Of a DNA stretch of 64,000 nucleotides, positions 34,201 to 42,176 are shown piece by piece; the first letter of the stretch is position 1, and each line of letters begins with the position of its first letter. Position numbers and translations under genes: made by a program. This stretch comes from JBLIRR01 sp049472395 (GTDB lineage Bacteria; SZUA-182; DTGQ01; JBLIRR01). Below the pieces are notes generated by a model. That model was not told the origin of the DNA. It did not search any database and worked only from the letters and a program-made list of their open reading frames with translations. The stretch is taken from NCBI GenBank assembly GCA_049472395.1, contig JBLIRR010000012.1:62001-126000 (forward strand). Reading direction: 5' to 3'.

Positions 34201-34991
34201 CCGTGGAACTTCGATTATATAGATCCTCTGAAGAAGCGTACACAGCAACACAGAAAGGTTTAAAGACCCTTTATATGATTCAATTTGCCATCCAGTTGAA
34301 AAGCTTTAAAAAAGACTGGGAATTCCCTGATAGCTGGAGAGAGCATTGTCGATCATTCGGGGATATACAAAAATTTAATGAAATGCTCTTTCATTTTATA
34401 GTGGATGAGATATTTCGAATAGATAATCCGAAAATACCAAGTAAAGAGGAATTTGAGGAAACAATTGAACATATACGCAGTATATTTATCTCTAAGGCAA
34501 GGGAAATTATCAACCTTATACAAACTTTGTTAAAACAGCATCGCAGTACCCTTTATACGATAAAACATTTTGCCACCCTGGCCTCGGCAAACCACGTTTT
34601 GGATCATCTGTTTACACAACTCACCAGTGATGTGAAGCAGCTTGCGCCCAGCCATTTTCTTACCCTCTATAATTTTGATCGTATGAAAGAGATTCCTCGA
34701 TATTTAAAAGCTATCGAGGTCAGGGCCCAGCGCGCTTACGTATCCTTCCAAAAAGATAGTAAGAAAGCGCGCAGTTATGCTGTTCACCAGAATAATCTTA
34801 CGGCTGTCACGCAAGAATTGAAGCAGTCTAAGGTCTCATCGCCTCAGCGTATAAAACTCATTAATGAATACCGCTGGATGATAGAAGAATATAAGGTCTC
34901 ACTGTTTGCCCCGGAGCTTAAGACTCCTTTTTCGATCTCGGATAAACGTCTTATGCAAAAATGGCAACAAATCCAGCACTGCTTCCCCTAG
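31209..34991 (+). CDS. hrpA: DEAH-box ATP-dependent RNA helicase HrpA
   Basis: 1260 residues, close to the usual 1280-1300 of HrpA. The order of motifs is complete: Walker A SGETGSGKTTQIPKFCLEAG (about 39), QPRRIAASSVAQRV, IIIDEAHERSLNIDFLLG, TSATIDTEKFS, IVSTNIAETSITIPGIKYVI and the motif VI region SADQRRGRCGRV. They are followed by winged-helix/OB parts and the long C-terminal DUF3418-type region (for example ITFTL-free helical segments to YRWMIEEYKVSLFAPEL). HrpA unwinds mRNA and resolves stalled ribosomes in E. coli. The start is GTG 31209 with GAGGG 6-7 nt upstream; TTG 31212 is an alternative. Monocistronic. Confidence 0.95.
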   Translation: MLRNNEYRGKIKYPANLPIVHKKDEIIKAIRRHRVVVISGETGSGKTTQIPKFCLEAGFGRKGIIGCTQPRRIAASSVAQRVTSELDSLGNGLVGYKIRFRDTTHSSTVIKFMTDGILLAETQSDPMLRSYDIIIIDEAHERSLNIDFLLGILRNLICQRQHLKLIVTSATIDTEKFSHYFDDAPIVEISGKLYPVEIRNKPLDHALEESGEITYIDQAAAAVDELREEDCEGNMLIFMPSERDIWETVQKLRGRNYHHTIILPLFGRLSSADQQRIFASTKEQKIIVSTNIAETSITIPGIKYVIDTGLARISHYNPRLRIQTLPIKNISKSSADQRRGRCGRVKAGVCIRLYSQDEYESWPLFTPPEIIRSNLAEVILRMRYLKIEDITHFPFIDSPAQKAIKDGFGILRELGAIDSSDTLTDTGILMARLPLDPRISRMIIEAKKENALREIIIIASALSIQDPRERPAEKQGLADEMHSRFIVPQSDFLTLLKIWDTYHDTLERLKTQNQMRKFCTTHFLSYKRMSEWRDIHEHIYRILKEEGGYSMNKTPAHYDQIHRAILSGLLSNIGQRNMKKAKEKNAYNATKGKEVMIFPGSGQFGKAGEWIVSAQMVQTSRLFARTIATINSEWIEALADGLCKVTYYDPHWEKERGEVVAYQQKSLYGLIIVPKRKVSYGGINPEESQKIFIRAALIEGHIKEYFVFFDHNNSIITCIKKMEGKIRRRDLLVDNDTMYNLYAQRLKGICTINGLKKLIRERGGDSFLKMHMNDFLSTIPDAQELAQYPDTLEVGDLLLPLTYRFSPGDEDDGITVTIPLSQMNHLRPEVFDFLVPGLLYEKIIFLLKGLPKLYRKQLIPLQDSAKIIVDLISAKKSQGSLYAILTAIIYDQYRVKIPFDAWPRTTLLPHLNIRYKVIDLEGKVIGQGRDFYALSKIKIKDDEQWVGACKRWNRPGIVTWDFDNIEEKIAIGHDKNGICHYAYPGLYAHKEYNEKGASVELRLYRSSEEAYTATQKGLKTLYMIQFAIQLKSFKKDWEFPDSWREHCRSFGDIQKFNEMLFHFIVDEIFRIDNPKIPSKEEFEETIEHIRSIFISKAREIINLIQTLLKQHRSTLYTIKHFATLASANHVLDHLFTQLTSDVKQLAPSHFLTLYNFDRMKEIPRYLKAIEVRAQRAYVSFQKDSKKARSYAVHQNNLTAVTQELKQSKVSSPQRIKLINEYRWMIEEYKVSLFAPELKTPFSISDKRLMQKWQQIQHCFP

Positions 34992-35064
34992 CCCTTCATT
35001 TTTGGCATACCAAAATTAGAATTGATGTAATAATTGTTTTTAATAAGAAAATGTAGAAAAAATA

Positions 35065-35093
35065 TTGACAAAACATTAATTTTTTGTTATAAT
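35065..35093 (+). promoter_or_regulatory. perfect sigma-70 promoter
   Basis: TTGACA (35065-35070), exactly 17 nt, TATAAT (35088-35093). Predicted transcription start near 35100, giving a leader of about 177 nt before the giant secreted-protein gene at 35277. Confidence 0.88.
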
Positions 35094-35130
35094 AGAAAGC
35101 CTTTTCTATTAGTATGTCGTAGAAATACTC

Positions 35131-35153
35131 AAAGGGAGGGGGTGTAAATGTAA
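35131..35153 (+). promoter_or_regulatory. GGGGGTG leader box with start-stop (ATG TAA) sequence
   Basis: AAAGGGAGGGGGTG (35131-35144) lies about 30 nt into the predicted mRNA and more than 120 nt from the true start. It is followed at once by ATGTAA (35148-35153), a start codon next to a stop. The gene has its own ribosome-binding site at 35277. It is the clearest of four such boxes in the window. Confidence 0.5.
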
Positions 35154-35164
35154 GATTTAAAAGA

Positions 35165-35229
35165 AAGATAAAGACTCACTATACTCTATGCGTGCATTAA
35201 TCCTTATTTTCTACTAGTCTTTATCTTTG
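35165..35229 (+). promoter_or_regulatory. leader hairpin upstream of repeat-protein gene
   Basis: AAAGATAAAGACT (35165-35177) and AGTCTTTATCTTT (35217-35229) form a perfect 13-bp stem with a 39-nt loop in the 5' leader. No T-run follows, so it is not a terminator; it may stabilise the mRNA or be regulatory. Confidence 0.5.
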
Positions 35230-35276
35230 AATTCTATTATAAGGTATATTTTTAAATTATTCAAGGGGGGGAGAAA

Positions 35277-38200
35277 ATGAAAAAGTTTAAAAGAGCATAT
35301 TTTACAAGTTTTATAATTATCTCTTTATTATTGTGTGGATTAATATCCCGTGTAAATAATGTCCGAGCTGACGATAATGTGTTTAATTATGATATTGGGG
35401 ATTATCAGTGGGCACCCGGCTTCGGGTGGGGTGGATGGTCCACACGGGGGAGTTCTCCCAATGATGCGTGGGGCTCTTCAACGTTCTCTTCTTTTGATTT
35501 TTCACCAGGAAATAAGTTCGGGGGCTTTTTTACTAATATCTTAAGTGAACTTGTCTGTCCTTATGTGCCGGGTGTAACGCTCGGCCCTTGGGTTACTTGC
35601 CCTCCGACTCCATCTCCCCCTCCTTGGCCCTCACCCGGCGAAGAGAATGAGGTATTTAGCAAAGAATATGAAATATCGAAAGGTAAATATGGATACGGAT
35701 GGGACTATTGTTGGGGTGGAAATTGTGGCACAACAGTTGATTCTTCAATGAGTGCAACAGATACTTTTTCTGTTCCCGAAAAAGGTATTTATTATGTAAG
35801 GATTTACAATGGCGGAGAAGCAAGTTATAAAGGTGACCGTGTATCCTCCGGTGAGATAAAAATCAATAATAAGAAGGTAATAAAAAGTAATGATTTTAAC
35901 AAGAACGAGACATTCATTGAAGTTCAATTAGAGTTAAAAAAGGGGATAAATACGCTCTATGTAAAGATAAATGGAGCCCCGGGTGCTTTTATAGTGGTGA
36001 AGATAGTCAAGATAGTGGAACCTGTGCCTCCCCCTGTCATTGAATTCGAGGACGCAAAACTTGAGGCTGCGGTTCGCGCTGCTCTTGGAATTGGAAAGAA
36101 TGAGCCTCTCACAGAGGACCTTCTTCTTGGTCTCACTGATTTATATGTGGATTCACTGGGTATTAAAAAACTTGGAGGGATAGAGTATTGCACAAATCTT
36201 GAATTTCTTAGCGCCTCGGATAATAAAATAAGTGACGTGGGTCCTCTCGCATTCCTTCATAATCTCATATGGCTCCATCTTGCGCGAAACAATATCTCCA
36301 ATGTAAGCGCATTGGAATATCTTACTGAGCTTGAGTGGCTCAATGTATCCAATAATACAATAACCAGCTTATTTCCCCTTATAGATTGTGATAATCTAGA
36401 GTGGCTCAATCTTTCCAATAATCCTATCAATCCTTATGATTTAAGTGATTTATCTCATATAGATCATTTATATTTTACTAATGATCCGGCTGTCTATGAT
36501 AGAACCACAGGAATGATGGCGACTGATTCGCGTGATGATAATTTTACGTTTACCTTTGAAGATCTCCTTGCGCATCCGGCAGATAGCGCTACCTTGACGC
36601 TCACTATCGAAGGAGATGTCGATGAATCGCGAGAGTATTTGAGTGTGTATTCGGGAAATCGCGATTTGGGTGATATTTTTAAGAGCGGAAATCTAAAAGA
36701 ATGTGATGGATTTAATGAGGCACAGATAGAAATTACTCCAGATGATCTGGAGTCCTTAATGCATAAGGGGAAAATTACCTTTACTTTAATACCATCGAAT
36801 TATGTTGATTTCAGTGAGTGTCATCTAAGAGCTTATCTGCGATTGGAATATGAAAGACAAGCGGTTGTTAAGCAGTATGTTTTTGGTGATGAAACCGGAA
36901 CCGCAACCTCCGATGGTGATCCTCTATCCTTTACCTATAAAGATATTCCTTTAGATCCACTCCATAATGTCAATTTAATTGTCAATGTCAATGGCGATGT
37001 GGGAAATCCCAGTGAGTATATTACGGTTAAGGCAGGCACTACGAAACTCGGAGATGTATATAAAACTGGGGGTCTTTTAGACTGCAGTGGATTTTATGAA
37101 GAAGTCATTCAAATAACCAAGGAACAGGTACAATCATTAACCACCGATGGAAAGATTACCTTTACCCTCGTGCCATCGAGCGCTGTCGGGTATAGTGCGT
37201 GCAATCTGAGCGCTTATCTGAAACTTGAGTATGTATCGTATGTTTTTGGCCAGGAAACTGATACTATACTATCGGACGGAGGACTATCCTTTACGTATAG
37301 AGATATTCCGGAAGACCCGGTTCGTGGCTGTATTTTAGAATTGAATGTTGAGGGTGATTTGGATAGTAGCAATGAATATATCACTGTGAAAGCAGGAAGT
37401 ACAATAATCGGACAGGTATATAAAGACGGAGATCCTAAGGAATGTAATGGTTTTAATGAAGAGCAGCTTGAAATAAGCGCAAGTAAGTTACAATCATTAA
37501 CCAGTGGCGGAGAGATTACCTTTACATTAGTGCCATCGAGCGCTGTCGGATTTGGCACCTGTGATCTAAGTGTATATGCAAGATTGGCATATGAAAGTGA
37601 GCCGCCCGTTACTCCCTTTCTGTTTGGTAAGCAAACTCCTACGGTAAATTCTGATGAGGGAGGAGTGTCCTTTACCTATAGTGGAATTCCTGTAGATCCT
37701 CTTCATGCGGTGAATCTTATTGTCAAAGCAAAGGGAGATTTGGGAGGTACCAATGAATATATTACTGTGAAAGCAGGCACGATCGTGCTTGGGAATTTAT
37801 ATAATACTCAAGGCCAGACAGACTGCGGTGAGCTCAAAGAAGAACAGATAACCATAAGCAAGGATGAATTGAAGTCCCTCACCACTTATGGTAAGATTAC
37901 TTTTACATTGGTTCCCTCCAGTGCGGTGAGCTATGGTTCATGTGATCTGAGTGTAAATGTTAAGCTTGACTATGTATCCTATGCTTTTGGGGAAGCAAGT
38001 GCTACGGTGTCATCTGATGGTGCATTATTTTTTACATTCAGAGAAATTCCGGCCAATCCTCAGCATCCTGTCAAAGTGGTTGTCAAAGCAAAGGGGGATT
38101 TGGGTGCCACGAATGAATACCTCACGATAAAAGCGGGTAGTACTGAACTTGGAAATTTATATACAACCTCCGACCAGACAGACTGTGGTGATTTTAAAGA

Positions 38201-40208
38201 AGTATCCATAACCTTGAGTAAGGATAAGGTGAAGTCCCTTGCGATTGATAATAAGATAACTTTTACATTGGTTCCATCGAGCGCTGTCGGTTATGGTTCT
38301 TGTGATTTAAGTGCCAATTTAACACTCGTATATGAAAGTGAGCCACCCGTTCCTACCTATATTATTGGCGAAACAACAGCGACAGTAAATTCCGATGGTG
38401 ATGTAATATCTTTTACTTACGAGGAAATTCCTTCAAATCCGCTCCGTAATCTTACTATCATTGTCAAAGCAAAGGGGGATTTGGGCGACACGAATGAGTA
38501 TATCACCTTAAAAGCAGGCGCCACTATACTTGCGGATTTGTATAGAGCACCTGATCTAGTAGATTGTGGCGAATTTGAAGAAGAGAAGATAATCATAAGT
38601 AAGAGTATGGTGCAATCCTTAACAGTGAATGGGCAGATTACCTTTTCATTAGTGCCATCTGGTGCGGTGAGTTATGGCACATGTGATCTAAGTGCGAATC
38701 TCACACTGGTATATGTAGGTGAACCCTCTATAGTGCCCGGTGTGTTTGGCAAGAAAACAGCCACGGCGACATCCGACCAAGAACTCTCCTTTGCCTATAA
38801 TGATGTTCCTGCGAATCCGCTTGAGAATTGTATCTTATCTGTTTTTTTCAAAGGGGATGTAGATCATTCCAGTGAATTTATCACTGTCAAAGCGGGAAGT
38901 ACTGTGCTCGGGTATTTATATAAAACAGGGAACCCAACGAGCTGTGATGTGTTTAATGAGGGGCAAATATTCATAAGTAAAAGTGCATTAAAGAACATGA
39001 CAACCAACGGGGAAATAACCTTTACCTTAATCCCCTCTGCAGAGGTTAATATTTGCGATTCAAGCGCCTATATAAAACTTGCATATGAAAGCCAACCCCC
39101 CGATACTACCTCTGTGTTTGGCAAGAAGACAGCAACGGTGACATCCGATGGTGTAATATCTTTTACCTATAGAGAGGTTCCTGCCCATCCACTCGATAAT
39201 TGTATTTTATCCGTTTATTTCAAAGGGGATATAGATCAACCCAGTGAATATATCACTGTCACAGCAGGGGGGACTGAGCTTGAGGATTTGTATGCAACGG
39301 GAAATCCAACGAGTTGTGATGTGTTTAATGAAGGGCAAATATTCATAAGCAAAAGTGCATTAAAGAACATGACAACCGACGGGGAAATAACCTTTACCTT
39401 AATTCCCTCTGAAGAAGTTAATTATTGTGATTCAAGCGCCTATATAAAACTTACATATGAAAATTACCTTCCTCCTGATTCATGTGTATTTGGACAAAAA
39501 ACCCCCATCATGATCTTTGAGAATGAACTCTCCTTTATTTATAAGGGAATTCCTTCATCCCCGCATGATGACGTTATCTTAATTCTTAATGCAGATGGGG
39601 ATTTAGGCAGTACCAATGAGTTTATTACCGTGAAAGCAGGTGATACCGTGCTTGGCGATATATATAGAACCGCAGGTCTGACAGATTGCAGTGGACTCAA
39701 AGAGGATATTATAACAATTGGGAAGGATGAACTGGCTTCGCTCACAACAAATGGTGAAATAACATTTACATTAATTCCTTCCGGCGCGGTGAGTTATGTC
39801 TCGTGTGATCTGAGGATTTCTGCAGAACTCACATATGTATCCTATATATTTGGTGAGCAGACACCGACGGAGACCTCGGAGGGTTCAATATCTTTTAACT
39901 ACAGAGGGATTCCTTCAGATTTGCTTGATGATGTCATTTTAATTGTCAACGCAGATGGAGATTTGGGTAAAAGCTATGAGTTTATTACCGTGAAAGTAGG
40001 GAGTATAGAGCTTGGAGATTTATATAATACGGAGACTCTCACAGACTGCAGTGGATTTCATGAAGGATTTATAAATATTACCAAGGATGAATTGAAATCT
40101 TTAGCCACCGAAGATGGGAAGATTACATTTACATTAGTCCCATCGATTGCTGTTGATTTCAGTTCTTGTCCCCTAAGGGCCAATGTAATCCTCGACTATC
40201 AATCATAG
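35277..40208 (+). CDS. giant secreted protein: leucine-rich repeats plus ten beta repeats
   Basis: 1643 residues. Signal peptide RAYFTSFIIISLLLCGLISR, then a Gly/Trp/Pro-rich stretch (FGWGGWSTRGSS; PPTPSPPPWPSPGEEN) and a beta domain with paired Cys (YCWGGNCGTTVDSS). Residues about 255-400 are an internalin-like leucine-rich region (LEYLTELEWLNVSNNTITSL). From about residue 418 to the end there are ten repeats of roughly 115-125 residues. Each runs FG..T.T..SDG..SFTY..IP, GD...EYITVKAG, LYxTxxxxDC, ISK..L.SLTT.G.ITFTLVPS and SCDL.A...L.Y. No sorting signal, PEP-CTERM or autotransporter end is visible, so it is likely released or held by other proteins. The ribosome-binding site is GGGGGGAG; a perfect promoter lies upstream. 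Adhesion or matrix formation is inferred. Confidence 0.88.
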   Translation: MKKFKRAYFTSFIIISLLLCGLISRVNNVRADDNVFNYDIGDYQWAPGFGWGGWSTRGSSPNDAWGSSTFSSFDFSPGNKFGGFFTNILSELVCPYVPGVTLGPWVTCPPTPSPPPWPSPGEENEVFSKEYEISKGKYGYGWDYCWGGNCGTTVDSSMSATDTFSVPEKGIYYVRIYNGGEASYKGDRVSSGEIKINNKKVIKSNDFNKNETFIEVQLELKKGINTLYVKINGAPGAFIVVKIVKIVEPVPPPVIEFEDAKLEAAVRAALGIGKNEPLTEDLLLGLTDLYVDSLGIKKLGGIEYCTNLEFLSASDNKISDVGPLAFLHNLIWLHLARNNISNVSALEYLTELEWLNVSNNTITSLFPLIDCDNLEWLNLSNNPINPYDLSDLSHIDHLYFTNDPAVYDRTTGMMATDSRDDNFTFTFEDLLAHPADSATLTLTIEGDVDESREYLSVYSGNRDLGDIFKSGNLKECDGFNEAQIEITPDDLESLMHKGKITFTLIPSNYVDFSECHLRAYLRLEYERQAVVKQYVFGDETGTATSDGDPLSFTYKDIPLDPLHNVNLIVNVNGDVGNPSEYITVKAGTTKLGDVYKTGGLLDCSGFYEEVIQITKEQVQSLTTDGKITFTLVPSSAVGYSACNLSAYLKLEYVSYVFGQETDTILSDGGLSFTYRDIPEDPVRGCILELNVEGDLDSSNEYITVKAGSTIIGQVYKDGDPKECNGFNEEQLEISASKLQSLTSGGEITFTLVPSSAVGFGTCDLSVYARLAYESEPPVTPFLFGKQTPTVNSDEGGVSFTYSGIPVDPLHAVNLIVKAKGDLGGTNEYITVKAGTIVLGNLYNTQGQTDCGELKEEQITISKDELKSLTTYGKITFTLVPSSAVSYGSCDLSVNVKLDYVSYAFGEASATVSSDGALFFTFREIPANPQHPVKVVVKAKGDLGATNEYLTIKAGSTELGNLYTTSDQTDCGDFKEVSITLSKDKVKSLAIDNKITFTLVPSSAVGYGSCDLSANLTLVYESEPPVPTYIIGETTATVNSDGDVISFTYEEIPSNPLRNLTIIVKAKGDLGDTNEYITLKAGATILADLYRAPDLVDCGEFEEEKIIISKSMVQSLTVNGQITFSLVPSGAVSYGTCDLSANLTLVYVGEPSIVPGVFGKKTATATSDQELSFAYNDVPANPLENCILSVFFKGDVDHSSEFITVKAGSTVLGYLYKTGNPTSCDVFNEGQIFISKSALKNMTTNGEITFTLIPSAEVNICDSSAYIKLAYESQPPDTTSVFGKKTATVTSDGVISFTYREVPAHPLDNCILSVYFKGDIDQPSEYITVTAGGTELEDLYATGNPTSCDVFNEGQIFISKSALKNMTTDGEITFTLIPSEEVNYCDSSAYIKLTYENYLPPDSCVFGQKTPIMIFENELSFIYKGIPSSPHDDVILILNADGDLGSTNEFITVKAGDTVLGDIYRTAGLTDCSGLKEDIITIGKDELASLTTNGEITFTLIPSGAVSYVSCDLRISAELTYVSYIFGEQTPTETSEGSISFNYRGIPSDLLDDVILIVNADGDLGKSYEFITVKVGSIELGDLYNTETLTDCSGFHEGFINITKDELKSLATEDGKITFTLVPSIAVDFSSCPLRANVILDYQS
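36529..40205 (+). repeat. ten tandem coding repeats of about 350-380 bp
   Basis: Repeat units begin near 36535, 36877, 37231, 37612, 37975, 38350, 38725, 39100, 39478 and 39841. Each codes for one copy of the FG...SFTY...IP...EYITVKAG...DC...ITFTLVPS...SCDL unit. Units 7 and 8 are nearly identical over long stretches (both contain TSCDVFNEGQIFISKSALKN), which points to a recent duplication. Others are more diverged. Confidence 0.85.
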
Positions 40209-40338
40209 GGAATGTAGAATTGTTTTTTATTTTGCCTTTGTAAAGTTCATTTCAATATATTATAATACACACTTAATTATATGGTATGTGAAAAATGGGA
40301 TAATTTTTTAACAGAGTGGCAGAATTATACAAACAATA

Positions 40339-41370
40339 GTGAAAAAAAATAGCTTGCTCGCGTGGAAAAACTTACTCGCCTTTGCGATCAGTTGTGTGTG
40401 CCTCTTTTTTTTTCTAAGAAATATAGTCTTTATAGAGGTATACTATGCGCTCAAACAGGTTGATTACCGATGGTTGCCTTTGATTGTTCTTGCTATTTGG
40501 TTGTCTATTGTGTTTCGAGCCTTTCGTTGGCAAATTTTACTCCAGAAGATCAAAAACATCTCCGTAATCAGGTTATATCATATGTGGGCGATAGGACTCA
40601 TGATAAACTGTATCCTGCCTGCCAGGATTGGGGATGTTATTAAAGCATGGGTATTGAGCCAAAAAGAACAGATATCCGTTTCTGCCCCTTTAGCAACAGT
40701 GGTTGTTGAACGTCTCTATGATTTATGCACGGTTATTCTGATTCTCTCTGTGGTATTAACAACCTATACATTTCCAGCAGATCAGACGTATAACTGGAAA
40801 GGCATAGAGTATCCTATAGGCACCTTATTCAGAAAGATCGGAATAAGCTTCTTCCTGGTGGCTTTGGCTGCTACTGTAGTATTGGGAATATTAGCATATT
40901 TCCCAGTTAAACAAAGAACAAAAGTATTAGATATTTTCCCCGTCATGATTAGAGAGCGCCTTGAGCATTTACTTTCTTCGTTTATATGTGGGCTTGATAT
41001 TTTTAAAAGACCACTATCCGCGCTCTTAGCTGGTGCATGGAGTCTCGCTGTGTGGTATGTGATTATGTTGTGCATATACTTTCTTTTTAGAGGTTTTTCT
41101 TTGAACGTAGGCATTCTTGGATCATTTTTGCTCATGTCTGCTTTGGGATTATGTGTTGCTTTGCCACAAGCACCGGGATTTATAGGTGTTTTTCATTTAG
41201 CAACAGAAATTGTATTAGTAAAATGTTTTGGCATAGACAGGGCGAGTGCACAGGCATTTGCCATTGTTTTATGGGTTACACAAATAACTCCTCAAATAGC
41301 TGCTGGTTTTATTAGCTTGGGTATTGAAGGGGTGAGTTTCAAGAAAATTAGAGAAAGATCAGCCGTATGA
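40339..41370 (+). CDS. lysylphosphatidylglycerol-synthase-TM / UPF0104 flippase-like protein
   Basis: 343 residues with about eight membrane helices, for example LLAFAISCVCLFFFLRNIVF, WLPLIVLAIWLSIVFRAFRW and LLMSALGLCVALPQAPGF. It matches the LPG_synthase_TM (YbhN/AglD-like) domain by RAFRWQILLQ, then MINCILPARIGDVIKAWVLS and TVVVERLYDLCTV. Proteins of this kind move lipids or lipid-linked sugars across the membrane. It starts with GTG 40339 and overlaps hisA by ATGA (41367-41370), so it forms an operon with hisA and recJ. Confidence 0.88.
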   Translation: MKKNSLLAWKNLLAFAISCVCLFFFLRNIVFIEVYYALKQVDYRWLPLIVLAIWLSIVFRAFRWQILLQKIKNISVIRLYHMWAIGLMINCILPARIGDVIKAWVLSQKEQISVSAPLATVVVERLYDLCTVILILSVVLTTYTFPADQTYNWKGIEYPIGTLFRKIGISFFLVALAATVVLGILAYFPVKQRTKVLDIFPVMIRERLEHLLSSFICGLDIFKRPLSALLAGAWSLAVWYVIMLCIYFLFRGFSLNVGILGSFLLMSALGLCVALPQAPGFIGVFHLATEIVLVKCFGIDRASAQAFAIVLWVTQITPQIAAGFISLGIEGVSFKKIRERSAV

Positions 41371-42176
41371 AATTCAGGCCTTGTATTGATTTACATAATG
41401 GTAAGGTAAAACAGATTATCGGCAGTACACTTGGTGCTGATAGTGAGAAATTGGTCGTTAATTATGAGTCACCCAAACCTCCCTCCTATTTTGCCAATCT
41501 TTATAAACAAGATAAATTAACAGGCGGTCATGTGATAATGCTTGGAAGTGGCAATGAAAAAGCAGCACAGGAGGCCTTACACGCCTACCATGGTTATTTG
41601 CAAATAGGGGGAGGGATAAATTCTGACAATGCATTATATTGGTTGAAACAGGGAGCATGCGCTGTCATTATAACGTCATATGTCTTTAAAGGGGGGAGGA
41701 TTAATAGGGAAAATTTACATAAAATAGTAAATATAACCGGCAGAGAACATCTTGTACTTGATCTAAGCTGCAGGCGAGTGAATGAAAAATATTTTGTGGC
41801 AACCGATAAATGGCAAAATATTTCACATGAAGAGATATCCTCGGCTTTACTTGATTATCTCGCTGAATCTTGTGCTGAGTTTTTGATACATGCAGCTGAC
41901 AGAGAAGGAAAATGTGAGGGGGTTGAAATTCCTCTTATAGAAAAGTTAGGAAAGTGGGCGCCTATTCCTGTCACATATGCAGGGGGGGTGCGCTCACTAG
42001 AGGACCTTGATACCATATACCAAAAAGGCGGGGGAAGGCTTGATGTGACAGTGGGCAGTGCTCTTGATATCTTTGGCGGCAATGTACCCTACAAAGAGGT
42101 GGTAGAATGGCATAAAAAGCACAGTGCAATCGGCGTTGGGGGGGAGGATATGTATGAAAAAAATTTGGGAGATTAA
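41367..42176 (+). CDS. hisA: eukaryotic-type ProFAR isomerase (HisA)
   Basis: Histidine biosynthesis, step 4: isomerises ProFAR to PRFAR. 269 residues with a beta/alpha-barrel; FRPCIDLHNGKVKQIIGSTL is the yeast HIS6-type N-terminus rather than the bacterial IPAIDL form. GGGINSDNALYWLKQGA and VTYAGGVRSLEDLD carry the phosphate-binding Gly motifs. Free-standing HIS6-type enzymes occur in some bacteria. No other his genes are beside it; instead it sits between a flippase-like gene and recJ, overlapping both. Confidence 0.87.
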   Translation: MKFRPCIDLHNGKVKQIIGSTLGADSEKLVVNYESPKPPSYFANLYKQDKLTGGHVIMLGSGNEKAAQEALHAYHGYLQIGGGINSDNALYWLKQGACAVIITSYVFKGGRINRENLHKIVNITGREHLVLDLSCRRVNEKYFVATDKWQNISHEEISSALLDYLAESCAEFLIHAADREGKCEGVEIPLIEKLGKWAPIPVTYAGGVRSLEDLDTIYQKGGGRLDVTVGSALDIFGGNVPYKEVVEWHKKHSAIGVGGEDMYEKNLGD

